A stretch of DNA of 64,000 bases from a virus. Position numbers and translations under genes: made by a program. How positions within the stretch are numbered: position 1 is the stretch's first letter; each line of letters begins with the position of its first letter. Under the pieces are notes generated by a model. That model was given only the letters and a program-made list of their open reading frames with translations. It was not told the origin of the DNA and did not search any database. Shown in pieces: positions 1-6,410 of this stretch. Location: the IMG/VR virus record IMGVR_UViG_3300030430_005376, positions 7,857 through 71,856 of that record, one strand, 5' to 3'.

Positions 1-9
1 ATAAAAAAA

Positions 10-343
10 TGGTGGACCCGGCGGGAGTCGAACCCGCGTCCGCAGCAGTCTTAGTTTGAGTCATTCACAAGCTTGTTTAATTTACTGTCACAAATTAAAA
101 AAGATAGATGGCTTTGAGATATCGCTTACCATCCTGTTGCGATAAATGGTTTGATTTTTACAACTTGTCTGTTGTTTCGCTTAAATTGGATAGATGGCTT
201 TAAGCGGCCACCCGATTAAGCGGCTAAGCGCTGTTCGAAGTGTAAGTTGTTGTTTGCAACTATTGTTTTTGAACTTTTAAGGATGTATCTTTCCTGCTTG
301 CACTCTCCCCTTGATTCTACCCCGTCGAAACCATTGCAGGCCC
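10..343 (-). ncRNA. ssrA: Transfer-messenger RNA (tmRNA) with encoded proteolysis tag
   Basis: One-piece tmRNA of about 334 nt that rescues stalled ribosomes and tags the nascent protein. The 3' end shows a T-arm GGTTCGACTCC and an encoded CCA. The 5' end GGGCCUG pairs with CGGGUCC as the acceptor stem, counting G-U pairs, which fixes both ends. The GGTTTCGACGGGG block of the tRNA-like domain follows the 5' end. The resume codon GCA lies at 257-255 in the usual AGTTGCAAAC context. The frame encodes ANNNLHFEQRLAA and stops with TAA at 218-216. A run of T residues directly after CCA could end transcription. It lies downstream of a small virion-type gene and has its own candidate promoter. Confidence 0.95.
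216..257 (-). other. tmRNA tag reading frame
   Basis: Tag frame inside the tmRNA: GCA resume codon, then codons giving ANNNLHFEQRLAA and a TAA stop. The C-terminal LAA is the usual ClpXP recognition end of bacterial tmRNA tags (known for the family). The middle LHFEQR differs from the common proteobacterial tag ANDENYALAA, so the tag sequence may help trace the host or source. Confidence 0.9.
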
Positions 344-353
344 ATGTTCTTTA

Positions 354-382
354 AATATAACACTAATATTATCTTTTTACAT
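354..382 (-). promoter_or_regulatory. Candidate promoter of the tmRNA
   Basis: Minus-strand hexamers ATGTAA and TATATT are separated by exactly 17 nt. The -10 box ends about 10 nt before the mature tmRNA 5' end. The element matches the TGTAA-N17-TATAAT form seen before four other genes here. It overlaps the 3' end of the preceding coding sequence, and -10 and -35 are each imperfect. Confidence 0.4.
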
Positions 383-602
383 CATCTGTGTCATCATCTA
401 AGACTAAATCATCCGGGTCGAGATCTACAGGGTCGGGTGGTCCTTTACCGTGCACACGTGTTATCACACCTTGAATTTCATTTTCAAAAACGCCAGACGC
501 AAAAGCGTCTCTATCGTTTTGTCCTCGGAGTCTTGTCTGAACGTGAACTTTGCCGATAGTTTCTCTAATAATTTGCCTCAGCTGTGATCTTGTGATTTTC
601 AT
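369..602 (-). CDS. Small virion-type protein with N-terminal LRQIIRE motif
   Basis: 77-aa protein of unknown function. The ATG at 602 is chosen because AGGGG lies just upstream; a longer reading frame from 635 would overlap the preceding gene without a ribosome site. It begins MKITRSQLRQIIRET, an amphipathic basic helix resembling the N-termini of several other proteins in this window (12367-13251, 30058-30882), and ends in an Asp-rich tail. The shared N-terminus suggests a targeting or cleavable capsid signal, by inference from T4 internal proteins. It is the last protein gene before the tmRNA. Confidence 0.6.
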   Translation of the reverse strand: MKITRSQLRQIIRETIGKVHVQTRLRGQNDRDAFASGVFENEIQGVITRVHGKGPPDPVDLDPDDLVLDDDTDDVKR

Positions 603-609
603 AATGCCC

Positions 610-1335
610 CTAGTGTAAATTAACCCAGGCGCCATCAGCTCTGCCTTGAAATTTTCCGTCTGAAGTGTTGTATATTATTTGACCGTCAAAGACACTAGTC
701 AGTGCGTTTCTCTGGTCGTTAGTCAACCTGGGGACGGCAAAGAAAGAATCTGGTGCGCCGCCTCCAATGTCCGCAGATCCTGTCACTGCCAAAGCGACGT
801 GATTGCTTCCCGTGACATCTAGTGTGGCGCTTAATCCGTTTCTCGATCGCTTACCGATACCTATTGCACCATTTGAAGCGGTCATGGATAAGCCAGTACC
901 CCATTCCGCGTTACTGCTTCCAGTAATCACTTGGCCTTCAACACCTGACTTTGCCCAATCTAACTCGAACATTCCTGTTGATGACAAAAAGCCCCATCTA
1001 AAAGCAGCACCGCTAGTTGTTTCGTACTGCCACCTACCAAACGGGTTTTCTGGATGATCAGCATTAAACCAGCAGTTATTCGATATGTACTGATTACCCC
1101 CCACGTGAAAATGTAGTCCTTCTTGTCTGCCTTTTAGACTTAGCAGAGAACCGCTCACTTCGCTTACACCTGACTCTTCTGAACCTTGTAAAGACACAGC
1201 TCTATCAACGTGCAGAGTTAAAACATCTTTTTTGTTGTGATTATGTTCGATCTTAAACGCAGGTGCAGTGTCGCTAATACTACCCTTGTTTTGAAATAAA
1301 CCAGTATCAGGATTATAGACGACCTTTACAGACAT
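610..1335 (-). CDS. Fiber-like virion protein
   Basis: 241-aa protein rich in Gly, Ser, Thr and Asn, with short beta-type repeats, for example NGAIGIGKRSRNGLSATLDV and LDVTGSNHVALAVTGSADIG. The C-terminal segment RLTNDQRNALTSVFDGQIIY followed by NTSDGKFQGR is a typical terminal element of phage tail-fiber and tail-spike proteins, where a trimmed peptide reports on image or label content. No enzymatic motif is seen. A structural adhesin or fiber component is the best inference; the exact position in the virion is unknown. Confidence 0.55.
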   Translation of the reverse strand: MSVKVVYNPDTGLFQNKGSISDTAPAFKIEHNHNKKDVLTLHVDRAVSLQGSEESGVSEVSGSLLSLKGRQEGLHFHVGGNQYISNNCWFNADHPENPFGRWQYETTSGAAFRWGFLSSTGMFELDWAKSGVEGQVITGSSNAEWGTGLSMTASNGAIGIGKRSRNGLSATLDVTGSNHVALAVTGSADIGGGAPDSFFAVPRLTNDQRNALTSVFDGQIIYNTSDGKFQGRADGAWVNLH

Positions 1336-1347
1336 AGTATATATATT

Positions 1348-1698
1348 TCACTTAAAAACCATTTGAACAAATATAATTGCAAATGCTAACATTGTGCAAA
1401 TAATAGTTTTAGGAGTAAACATCGATTCGTTTAAATAATACCATGTCATTAAAGGAAAAGTAAAGTAAGACAAAGAAAAGGCTATAAATCTACTTGTCCA
1501 CAGCTCTTCTGTTTCAATCATAATGTATTTTGTTCCGTACCAAAAAATTAAACCGCAGGGTAATCCAAACAGTACATTTGATAAAATAGGTCTATTTTTC
1601 CAGAAGTCTGAAACAAATTGCAAGTTATGCGTGTACCACGCAAGTACATGACCTACAATGAAAAGAGCAGCGCCTATAACAATGTTGGTGTTAAACAT
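1348..1698 (-). CDS. Small multi-pass membrane protein (DMT-like)
   Basis: 116-aa hydrophobic protein with about four predicted transmembrane helices: residues 5-22, 38-56, 68-86 and 95-114. The order and spacing resemble half of a drug/metabolite transporter-type protein, a class of small membrane proteins often carried by large marine phages. No transport substrate can be inferred. It sits between a fiber-like gene and a 61-aa gene and has no obvious lysis partner, so a holin role is possible but less likely. Confidence 0.5.
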   Translation of the reverse strand: MFNTNIVIGAALFIVGHVLAWYTHNLQFVSDFWKNRPILSNVLFGLPCGLIFWYGTKYIMIETEELWTSRFIAFSLSYFTFPLMTWYYLNESMFTPKTIICTMLAFAIIFVQMVFK

Positions 1699-1709
1699 CT
1701 AAGTACCTT

Positions 1710-1895
1710 TCAAGAAAATTCTACATGCTCTTTTAAAATTTCATCTATCTGTGTGATTGTTTTATGAACAATGTAGGCATGATCTGATTCTTTCATTAAA
1801 GCATTTTTATTGCTCTTATAATCTCTGAGTGTATTAAAGTGATCAATAAGTTCTTGTCTTACACTTAGAATCTTTTGTAAATCTTTTTTATCCAT
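1710..1895 (-). CDS. Hypothetical 61-aa helical protein
   Basis: Short, charged, predicted helical protein (DLQKILSVRQELIDHF) with no recognised domain. Its ATG overlaps the end of the preceding gene by 8 bases, which argues for translational coupling and a real gene. Function is not known. Confidence 0.5.
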   Translation of the reverse strand: MDKKDLQKILSVRQELIDHFNTLRDYKSNKNALMKESDHAYIVHKTITQIDEILKEHVEFS

Positions 1896-2475
1896 TTTGA
1901 ACTCCTTCTAAAAACCAAGCAGGTGTTACAGATCTTGGTTCCCATTTTGCAAATCTTACTTTATCTTTGATGTAATAATTTTTGTAAGAAGCAACGACAT
2001 CAACTATACCTTGCTCTTTAAAAATTTTATACTCTTCTTTCATGCAGACAGGAAAATTTGACAGTGGTTCATCTGGAATATTAACCGGGTAATTCTTCTT
2101 GAGCCATTTTGCCTCTACTTCTGTCTTGTGTTGTTTTTGATACCTGCGTGTGTATTCATCCAAAAGAGACTCGCATAACCTAAGTTGCCATGAATAGTTT
2201 GAAATATTTTCCGAAGTCCACACAGTACAGGGATGGCGCATGTGTGACATTTTCCAAGGTGGTTGTAAACTTTTTGGTGTGTTTTCAAAAGCCCAAGTTT
2301 GAGCATCTCTAATTCGTTTAAAATCTGAAATTGTTTTCCCTTCACTTCTAAGGAGATGCGCCCAGTGTGCGGCACACAACATCTGTGCACTTTCTAGAAT
2401 CATTTTAACAACGTGTTTGTTGCAATGAAATTTTGCTGCCACTGATGGGTCATAGTCTAGTATAAAAGTATTCAT
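1888..2475 (-). CDS. Conserved phage protein with HCNKHVVKMILESAQML motif
   Basis: 195-aa protein. The N-terminal block LDYDPSVAAKFHCNKHVVKM and the later MRHPCTVWTSENISNYSW and TPAWFLEG blocks match, from memory, a family common in cyanophages and other marine myoviruses. Members are sometimes labelled pyrimidine dimer glycosylase-like, but that label is not supported here by T4 DenV catalytic residues. The conserved His, Cys and Trp residues point to an enzyme. It overlaps the next small gene by 8 bases. Function is not assigned. Confidence 0.6.
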   Translation of the reverse strand: MNTFILDYDPSVAAKFHCNKHVVKMILESAQMLCAAHWAHLLRSEGKTISDFKRIRDAQTWAFENTPKSLQPPWKMSHMRHPCTVWTSENISNYSWQLRLCESLLDEYTRRYQKQHKTEVEAKWLKKNYPVNIPDEPLSNFPVCMKEEYKIFKEQGIVDVVASYKNYYIKDKVRFAKWEPRSVTPAWFLEGVQNG

Positions 2476-3263
2476 GATGAATTTCCTCTAGTGATGATTG
2501 AATTAATAATTTCGATTGTATGTTTTGAGTCTTTGACTTCGTATCCCTGTGTGCCTTTTCCATCTTTTAAAAGTTCGTAAAGCTGATAGTCATTACCGGA
2601 TGGAGAACATTTGTCTCCAAAAAAATCAATATCACTATACGCTTCTAAGTGATTTAAAACATATGTTTTGTCCCATCCTTCTGGAAATATGTCAAAACTA
2701 GTTGAGCCGCCAAGTGCTACTGATAATTTTAAATTTCTTTTATTGACAACGTTGTTAATCTCTTTCAAAAAGTAAGATCTTATGTTTTCTTCAGAATCAG
2801 CTTTAATCCACTCTTCTCTTTGAGATTTGCTAGCTTTTCTGCCTATCGGACACCAATTTAACATAGAACCGCGGTAATCAAAAAATGTTCCTGTGTAAGG
2901 CAAAGGATGCTTTACAGAAATCATTAACTGAAACGAAAATAAGTTCTGTATTAGTGTTTGATAATTTTCAATTCCAATAGCCTCTATCATGTCAACATCA
3001 TGAATCTTTTTAAAGCTGGAACCACCCCACTTGTAATGTTTAGTGCCGTTACACGGAAACAGCTCTACACGGTCTGCAGGTACACCACCTACCTCAAACA
3101 TGCTTGTACATTGTTCAACAACATAATTGTAATCAGATCCAGTTACAATGCCAATCTTGCCTAAATTAGAAAGATCTTTTAGCGCACGTATCATTTCAAA
3201 ACTTATCTTTCTTCGAGGTGAAGTTAAAGTACCATCCATGTCAAACAAAAATATCTTATTCAT
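2472..3263 (-). CDS. Eukaryote-type phosphomannomutase (HAD superfamily)
   Basis: 263-aa protein interconverting mannose-6-P and mannose-1-P in the PMM1/PMM2 family. Motif I is FDMDGTLTSPRRKIS with the two catalytic Asp. Later blocks RGSMLNWCPIGRKASKSQRE, TSFDIFPEGWDKTYVLNHLE and FFGDKCSPSGND align along the whole length of human PMM2, including the cap domain. The ATG at 3263 is chosen because motif I begins at once; it overlaps the sulfotransferase stop by 8 bases. The product would feed GDP-mannose or related sugar nucleotides. This differs from the bacterial alpha-D-phosphohexomutase type. Confidence 0.85.
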   Translation of the reverse strand: MNKIFLFDMDGTLTSPRRKISFEMIRALKDLSNLGKIGIVTGSDYNYVVEQCTSMFEVGGVPADRVELFPCNGTKHYKWGGSSFKKIHDVDMIEAIGIENYQTLIQNLFSFQLMISVKHPLPYTGTFFDYRGSMLNWCPIGRKASKSQREEWIKADSEENIRSYFLKEINNVVNKRNLKLSVALGGSTSFDIFPEGWDKTYVLNHLEAYSDIDFFGDKCSPSGNDYQLYELLKDGKGTQGYEVKDSKHTIEIINSIITRGNSS

Positions 3264-3909
3264 TTTCAACTGTCTTTGTTGGGTTTTTTCTAATATTAGT
3301 AATAAGAAACGGGTCTTCAATTTCTAAAAACCTAAATATGCCTCTTAAACCTTCTTCTGAATTAAGATCTTCGATATTAAAAACTTTAACTACTTCAGGA
3401 AAATCACTTGCCAATCTATTTGATCTTTCGTAATACTCGTCATAGTATTTTTGAACCGCGTCTTCAAGAGTCCATGTATCGTATTTAGGAAAAGAAGCGT
3501 CCCATTCATTCTTCAGTCCGTTATGCCGCTGGAGCGGGTTGTTATTTTGAGTTTTAAATTTAGTTAGAAAACTCTTAACAGTTTGTGACTTATCTCTCTT
3601 TAGGACTAAAAATTTTAGACTGTAGTCGTGACTATCTCTTAAACTTCTTATCAAGACTTCAGCATAAGGGAGGTAATAACTTCCAGAATCTCCAACTATA
3701 TCGTAATTGTGACACTGATGTGTCAATTGATTAAATTTAAACTGAATTAAAGATTTAGCTGCATTAGATCTGGAGCGTTCCTCTTCCCATGGAAGAATAG
3801 GAAAGAGCTCGTGTGTAAAGACTGATGATTTCTGACTATTGAGTAGGAAAGCTGCAGACGATGTTCCGCAACGACCTGTACCCATACAAAATATTATTTT
3901 TTTCTTCAT
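3256..3909 (-). CDS. Sulfotransferase-like protein
   Basis: 217-aa protein with an N-terminal P-loop-like GTGRCGTSS (residues 10-18) matching the 5'-phosphosulfate-binding loop of PAPS-dependent sulfotransferases. LVLKRDKSQTVKSFL at about residue 105 fits the 3'-phosphate-binding element, where Arg and Ser are expected. It lies between a nucleotidyltransferase and a phosphomannomutase, so a role in decorating a sugar, lipid or virion glycan is inferred. The acceptor is unknown. Coverage of the fold is good, but sequence divergence prevents a subfamily call. Confidence 0.7.
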   Translation of the reverse strand: MKKKIIFCMGTGRCGTSSAAFLLNSQKSSVFTHELFPILPWEEERSRSNAAKSLIQFKFNQLTHQCHNYDIVGDSGSYYLPYAEVLIRSLRDSHDYSLKFLVLKRDKSQTVKSFLTKFKTQNNNPLQRHNGLKNEWDASFPKYDTWTLEDAVQKYYDEYYERSNRLASDFPEVVKVFNIEDLNSEEGLRGIFRFLEIEDPFLITNIRKNPTKTVENE

Positions 3910-3911
3910 GA

Positions 3912-4343
3912 CTACTCTCTTAGCAGCCAGGATGATGATTGAACTTTTTTACCAAGCTTGTCGATTAACTCAATGCCTAATTCTTCACAAACTTGACGTT
4001 CTGGAATTGTATCGTTGTTTTGATCTCCACCGTTTGCAAAAGCTAATGTTGTTTCTTCTCCAGGCATGTGCTGATAAAGAGAATGAATAAAACGCAAGGA
4101 GTCACAGACAGTGCGATCTTGATCGACTGATAGTATTGCACTGTCTACAACTCTTAAGCTCTCAACAATACACAGTCTTTCGTCTTGTTTCATGAATTCC
4201 TTAGAACCCTTCAGGGCGCGCTGGAGATCATTATTGACAATCACAAACAGCTTGTCACCCTGATCTTTTGCATTGTTGAAATACTCAATATGACCCTTGT
4301 GAAGAGGATTAAAATATCCTGACACAATTATTACTTTTTGCAT
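3912..4343 (-). CDS. Cytidylyltransferase-like nucleotidyltransferase
   Basis: 143-aa single-domain protein that would transfer a nucleotide to a phosphorylated sugar or alcohol. It has the GYFNPLHKGHIEYFNNAK signature with the HxGH active-site motif at about residues 17-20. Near the C-terminus SSSWLLR corresponds to the ISSTxIR nucleotide-binding element. Length and motifs match the glycerol-3-phosphate cytidylyltransferase/RfaE C-domain group. It heads a three-gene cluster with the sulfotransferase and phosphomannomutase, behind a candidate promoter. Substrate is not predictable. Confidence 0.8.
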   Translation of the reverse strand: MQKVIIVSGYFNPLHKGHIEYFNNAKDQGDKLFVIVNNDLQRALKGSKEFMKQDERLCIVESLRVVDSAILSVDQDRTVCDSLRFIHSLYQHMPGEETTLAFANGGDQNNDTIPERQVCEELGIELIDKLGKKVQSSSWLLRE

Positions 4344-4361
4344 ACAATTTCCTACAAGATG

Positions 4362-4390
4362 ATAATATCAAGCAGGCTAAGTATTTACAA
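4362..4390 (-). promoter_or_regulatory. Candidate promoter of the sugar/sulfotransferase cluster
   Basis: TTGTAA and TATTAT separated by 17 nt on the minus strand, with the -10 box about 19 nt before the ATG at 4343. It lies in a 55-base gap between genes and matches the promoter form seen before recA, ssb and dnaE. Confidence 0.5.
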
Positions 4391-4398
4391 GGGAGCTT

Positions 4399-4821
4399 TT
4401 AACCAATGCCTTCAAAAGATGGTGCTCCGTCAACAATAGACCCAGTGAGTATAGGAAACTCAGTTCTTTTAATTGTTGTTAATCCCGCAACTATTAGACA
4501 CGCGCAAGTTGTTGAACCATTGTCACTCATCAAAAATAAATCTTTACACCTGAAACTGTAGGTAACTGTTTGTCCTGAAGCTATAACAATAGCGTTAGAC
4601 GACCCTCCGTGGGCACCATTAGCAGAGAATCCAACTCTTAAACTAACAGCGCCACCGTTTGTTATTGTCAGATTTCTTGTGACAAATGGAAAGCTTACTT
4701 TTACGCAGTCACTAGGGTCTGAAGTTTTGAGAGGCGCAAGAGCTCTAGTAATGTGAGGTACACCTGACATTTGATATTGAGGTGTGTCGTTTGGACCAGA
4801 CTTAGGGTAGTTAAGTGACAT
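4399..4821 (-). CDS. Small virion-type protein, tandem paralog B
   Basis: 140-aa protein of beta-rich composition. It shares an N-terminal YPKSGPNDTPQYQMSGVPHI block, a central FPFVTRNLTI block and a C-terminal AGLTTI...EFPILTGS block with the adjacent gene at 4823-5257. The two are a tandem duplication separated by one base. Lack of enzyme motifs and the Ser/Gly/Thr-rich make-up suggest a capsid or tail decoration protein. It is followed by the promoter of the sugar cluster. Confidence 0.55.
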   Translation of the reverse strand: MSLNYPKSGPNDTPQYQMSGVPHITRALAPLKTSDPSDCVKVSFPFVTRNLTITNGGAVSLRVGFSANGAHGGSSNAIVIASGQTVTYSFRCKDLFLMSDNGSTTCACLIVAGLTTIKRTEFPILTGSIVDGAPSFEGIG

Positions 4822-4822
4822 A

Positions 4823-5257
4823 CTATCCTACCCCTTCAAACGCAGCTATTCCGTCAACAGAGCCTGTTAAAATAGGAAACTCACCCTGCTGGATAGTTGT
4901 GAGACCTGCCACTATTCTAGCTGCTCCAGTTCCTGCGACCGACCCTAGAAAAATTTCTTTGCATCGCAATTCAAAAACTTCTGATTTGCCACTGGCTGCA
5001 ATTTCAATAAAATTATTAGTAACAGAACCTTTTACTCCTAAATCTGAAAATCCTACTCTTAAAACTCTTGTAGAGGAAAGGTTTTCAACTTGAAAAAATT
5101 TTGTCACAAAAGGAAAACTGTGCTTTAACGTTGAAGGAGATCCGCCGCCGTCGCAACGAGGAACTTCTCCAGAAACTGATTGAGTGACATAGGGAACGCC
5201 AGACATTATGTAGGCAGGGACTGAATTTGGTCCTGCTTTAGGGTGGTTTAAAGCCAT
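4823..5257 (-). CDS. Small virion-type protein, tandem paralog A
   Basis: 144-aa beta-rich protein, paralogous to 4399-4821. It begins MALNHPKAGPNSVPAYIMSG and ends with AGLTTIQQGEFPILTGSVDG. The duplicated ends are much more conserved than the middle, as expected for structural proteins with a fixed scaffold and variable exposed loops. No signal peptide or membrane segment is seen. Role as a virion decoration or head protein is inferred only from composition and duplication. Confidence 0.55.
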   Translation of the reverse strand: MALNHPKAGPNSVPAYIMSGVPYVTQSVSGEVPRCDGGGSPSTLKHSFPFVTKFFQVENLSSTRVLRVGFSDLGVKGSVTNNFIEIAASGKSEVFELRCKEIFLGSVAGTGAARIVAGLTTIQQGEFPILTGSVDGIAAFEGVG

Positions 5258-5493
5258 TAATTTATCTCCTCTGTGTTCTGTGCATGCTGAACTCTCGTCA
5301 ATAATATTTTATGTATGGAGCCTGCTGCTTCTTCTATTTCTGAAAAAACTGCAGAAAATTCTTCAAGTGTCAAAGAGATTTGAATTCTGCCTATTCTCAT
5401 AATAATTTCTTCACCAATTTCATCGTAAATTATATTGTCTGTCAATACAATGACATCCGGATCGCTTGAATCGTAAAGATTTTTAGTATCCAT
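5257..5493 (-). CDS. Hypothetical 78-aa acidic protein
   Basis: Short acidic protein with the segment IIMRIGRIQISLTLEEFSAV, which suggests a small beta-alpha fold. Its ATG overlaps the stop region of the preceding reading frame (5483-5665) and its stop overlaps the next ATG. Position within a tight gene string supports a real gene. No function can be assigned. Confidence 0.5.
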   Translation of the reverse strand: MDTKNLYDSSDPDVIVLTDNIIYDEIGEEIIMRIGRIQISLTLEEFSAVFSEIEEAAGSIHKILLTRVQHAQNTEEIN

Positions 5494-5665
5494 CTATATT
5501 ACTTATGTACCACTCCTCCAAAGATCCTTCACACAGCACTAGAAAATAATCTTTATGATTTTTAGATTTACTAATTATCAGACCGCACTTTTGTGTTTTT
5601 GCGTGTTTTACTAGTACTTGTGCGTTTTCTTGTAGTTTTTCTTTTTGTGGTTTTCTTCGGTTCAT
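5483..5665 (-). CDS. Hypothetical 60-aa protein overlapping the upstream gene
   Basis: Reading frame whose first half lies inside the Lys/Arg/Thr-rich 3' end of the 5571-5867 gene in another frame. Only its last 30 residues (LIISKSKNHKDYFLVLCEGS onward) occupy unique DNA, and these look like a genuine beta-alpha segment. No ribosome-binding site precedes the ATG at 5665. Translation may depend on coupling, or the unique part may be reached by a +1 frameshift from the upstream gene. Start is uncertain. Confidence 0.35.
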   Translation of the reverse strand: MNRRKPQKEKLQENAQVLVKHAKTQKCGLIISKSKNHKDYFLVLCEGSLEEWYISNIDGY

Positions 5666-5867
5666 CAGAAGATTTTACTTCAGGTTTTTCTTTTTTTAAA
5701 TCTTCTGTTGTAAATAATTCATCAAATTCTAATTTCGAAAATGGCTCTACTTGACGTAGCTGACAATACTCTAGCAAGTCTTCGTATGATTTTATTTGTT
5801 CTCTCACACAAAAATTACTGAATGTTTGTCTGTTCCGCCACAAAAGATATTTTAATTTAATTGACAT
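5571..5867 (-). CDS. Small protein with a basic, Thr/Lys/Arg-rich tail
   Basis: 98-aa protein. The ATG at 5867 follows AAGGAG at good spacing, so it is preferred over the ATG at 5885. The first 60 residues are a mixed-charge helical domain. The last 35 are very basic and repetitive (KKTTKRKTTRKRTSTSKTRK), typical of a disordered nucleic-acid-binding or histone-like tail. It overlaps the preceding gene by about 10 bases. Function is not assigned; DNA or RNA binding is an inference from charge. Confidence 0.55.
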   Translation of the reverse strand: MSIKLKYLLWRNRQTFSNFCVREQIKSYEDLLEYCQLRQVEPFSKLEFDELFTTEDLKKEKPEVKSSDEPKKTTKRKTTRKRTSTSKTRKNTKVRSDN

Positions 5868-6114
5868 CATCACTCCTTGAAGCATTCAAGTTTAATGCAA
5901 ATGCTTGTATATTAAATATCTCTATTAATATTTTCTTTACTTCTAAGCCCCATGTCAACTCTACATTGTTTAAGAGCAAGTCAAGGTCTTTGGCTGGCGC
6001 TTTTTCTAAGTATTCTGATACATGTGAAGTCAATTGTTCAAGATTATCTTCGTCCCAATCAAGGGCTTCAAGAAGTGCTGTGTTGTAATGAAAACCAGTA
6101 ACGTCTAATGACAT
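5857..6114 (-). CDS. Hypothetical 85-aa protein
   Basis: Small, acidic, mostly helical protein without a recognised domain. It follows the helix-turn-helix gene at 6114-6407 with a one-base stop/start overlap and precedes a basic-tailed protein. This suggests a co-translated regulatory string downstream of the sigma factor, but nothing in the protein itself shows a function. Confidence 0.5.
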   Translation of the reverse strand: MSLDVTGFHYNTALLEALDWDEDNLEQLTSHVSEYLEKAPAKDLDLLLNNVELTWGLEVKKILIEIFNIQAFALNLNASRSDDVN

Positions 6115-6407
6115 TACTTTTTTCCTTCGTACTCTATCTCTCTCATAAAATTAACAATTGCATCTTGAAATCGTGGATCTTTTGATATTCTATTGATTGA
6201 CTTATCGTCTGTAGGCAAGTTGTAAAGTCCAACAACGTCTCTAGCAATTTTTTCTAGAGAGCTTACAAAAACGTTTCTTGCTGTTGAGTGATTCATCTTA
6301 TAGCCTTTTTCAGACATAATGTTTGATATTTCTTGGTAAGACTTCCCACCAAGTGACTTCTTAGTAGAATATCCGTTCTCTGACTTAAAACCTTTAGGCA
6401 TCGGCAT
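6114..6407 (-). CDS. Helix-turn-helix protein resembling sigma region 4.2
   Basis: 97-aa protein. The central segment SYQEISNIMSEKGYKMNHST followed by ARNVFVSSLEKIA has the layout of a sigma-70 region 4.2 helix-turn-helix: a scaffold helix, a turn and a recognition helix ending in a KIA/KLR-like tail. It starts three bases after the stop of the sigma gene, which itself lacks region 4.2. The AAAGGAG just before its ATG lies within the last sigma codons, so the pair are translationally coupled. It may supply promoter -35 contacts in trans, or act as an independent small regulator. Confidence 0.6.
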   Translation of the reverse strand: MPMPKGFKSENGYSTKKSLGGKSYQEISNIMSEKGYKMNHSTARNVFVSSLEKIARDVVGLYNLPTDDKSINRISKDPRFQDAIVNFMREIEYEGKK

Positions 6408-6410
6408 AGT

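Noticed and set aside
1-343. Prophage attachment site at the tmRNA 3' end
   Set aside because: tmRNA genes are common integration sites, but no integrase, duplicated tmRNA end or bacterial gene is seen; only nine bases lie beyond the CCA.
1888-2475. T4 DenV-type pyrimidine dimer glycosylase
   Set aside because: No N-terminal Thr catalytic residue or DenV helix pattern; only a loosely remembered label on similar marine phage proteins.
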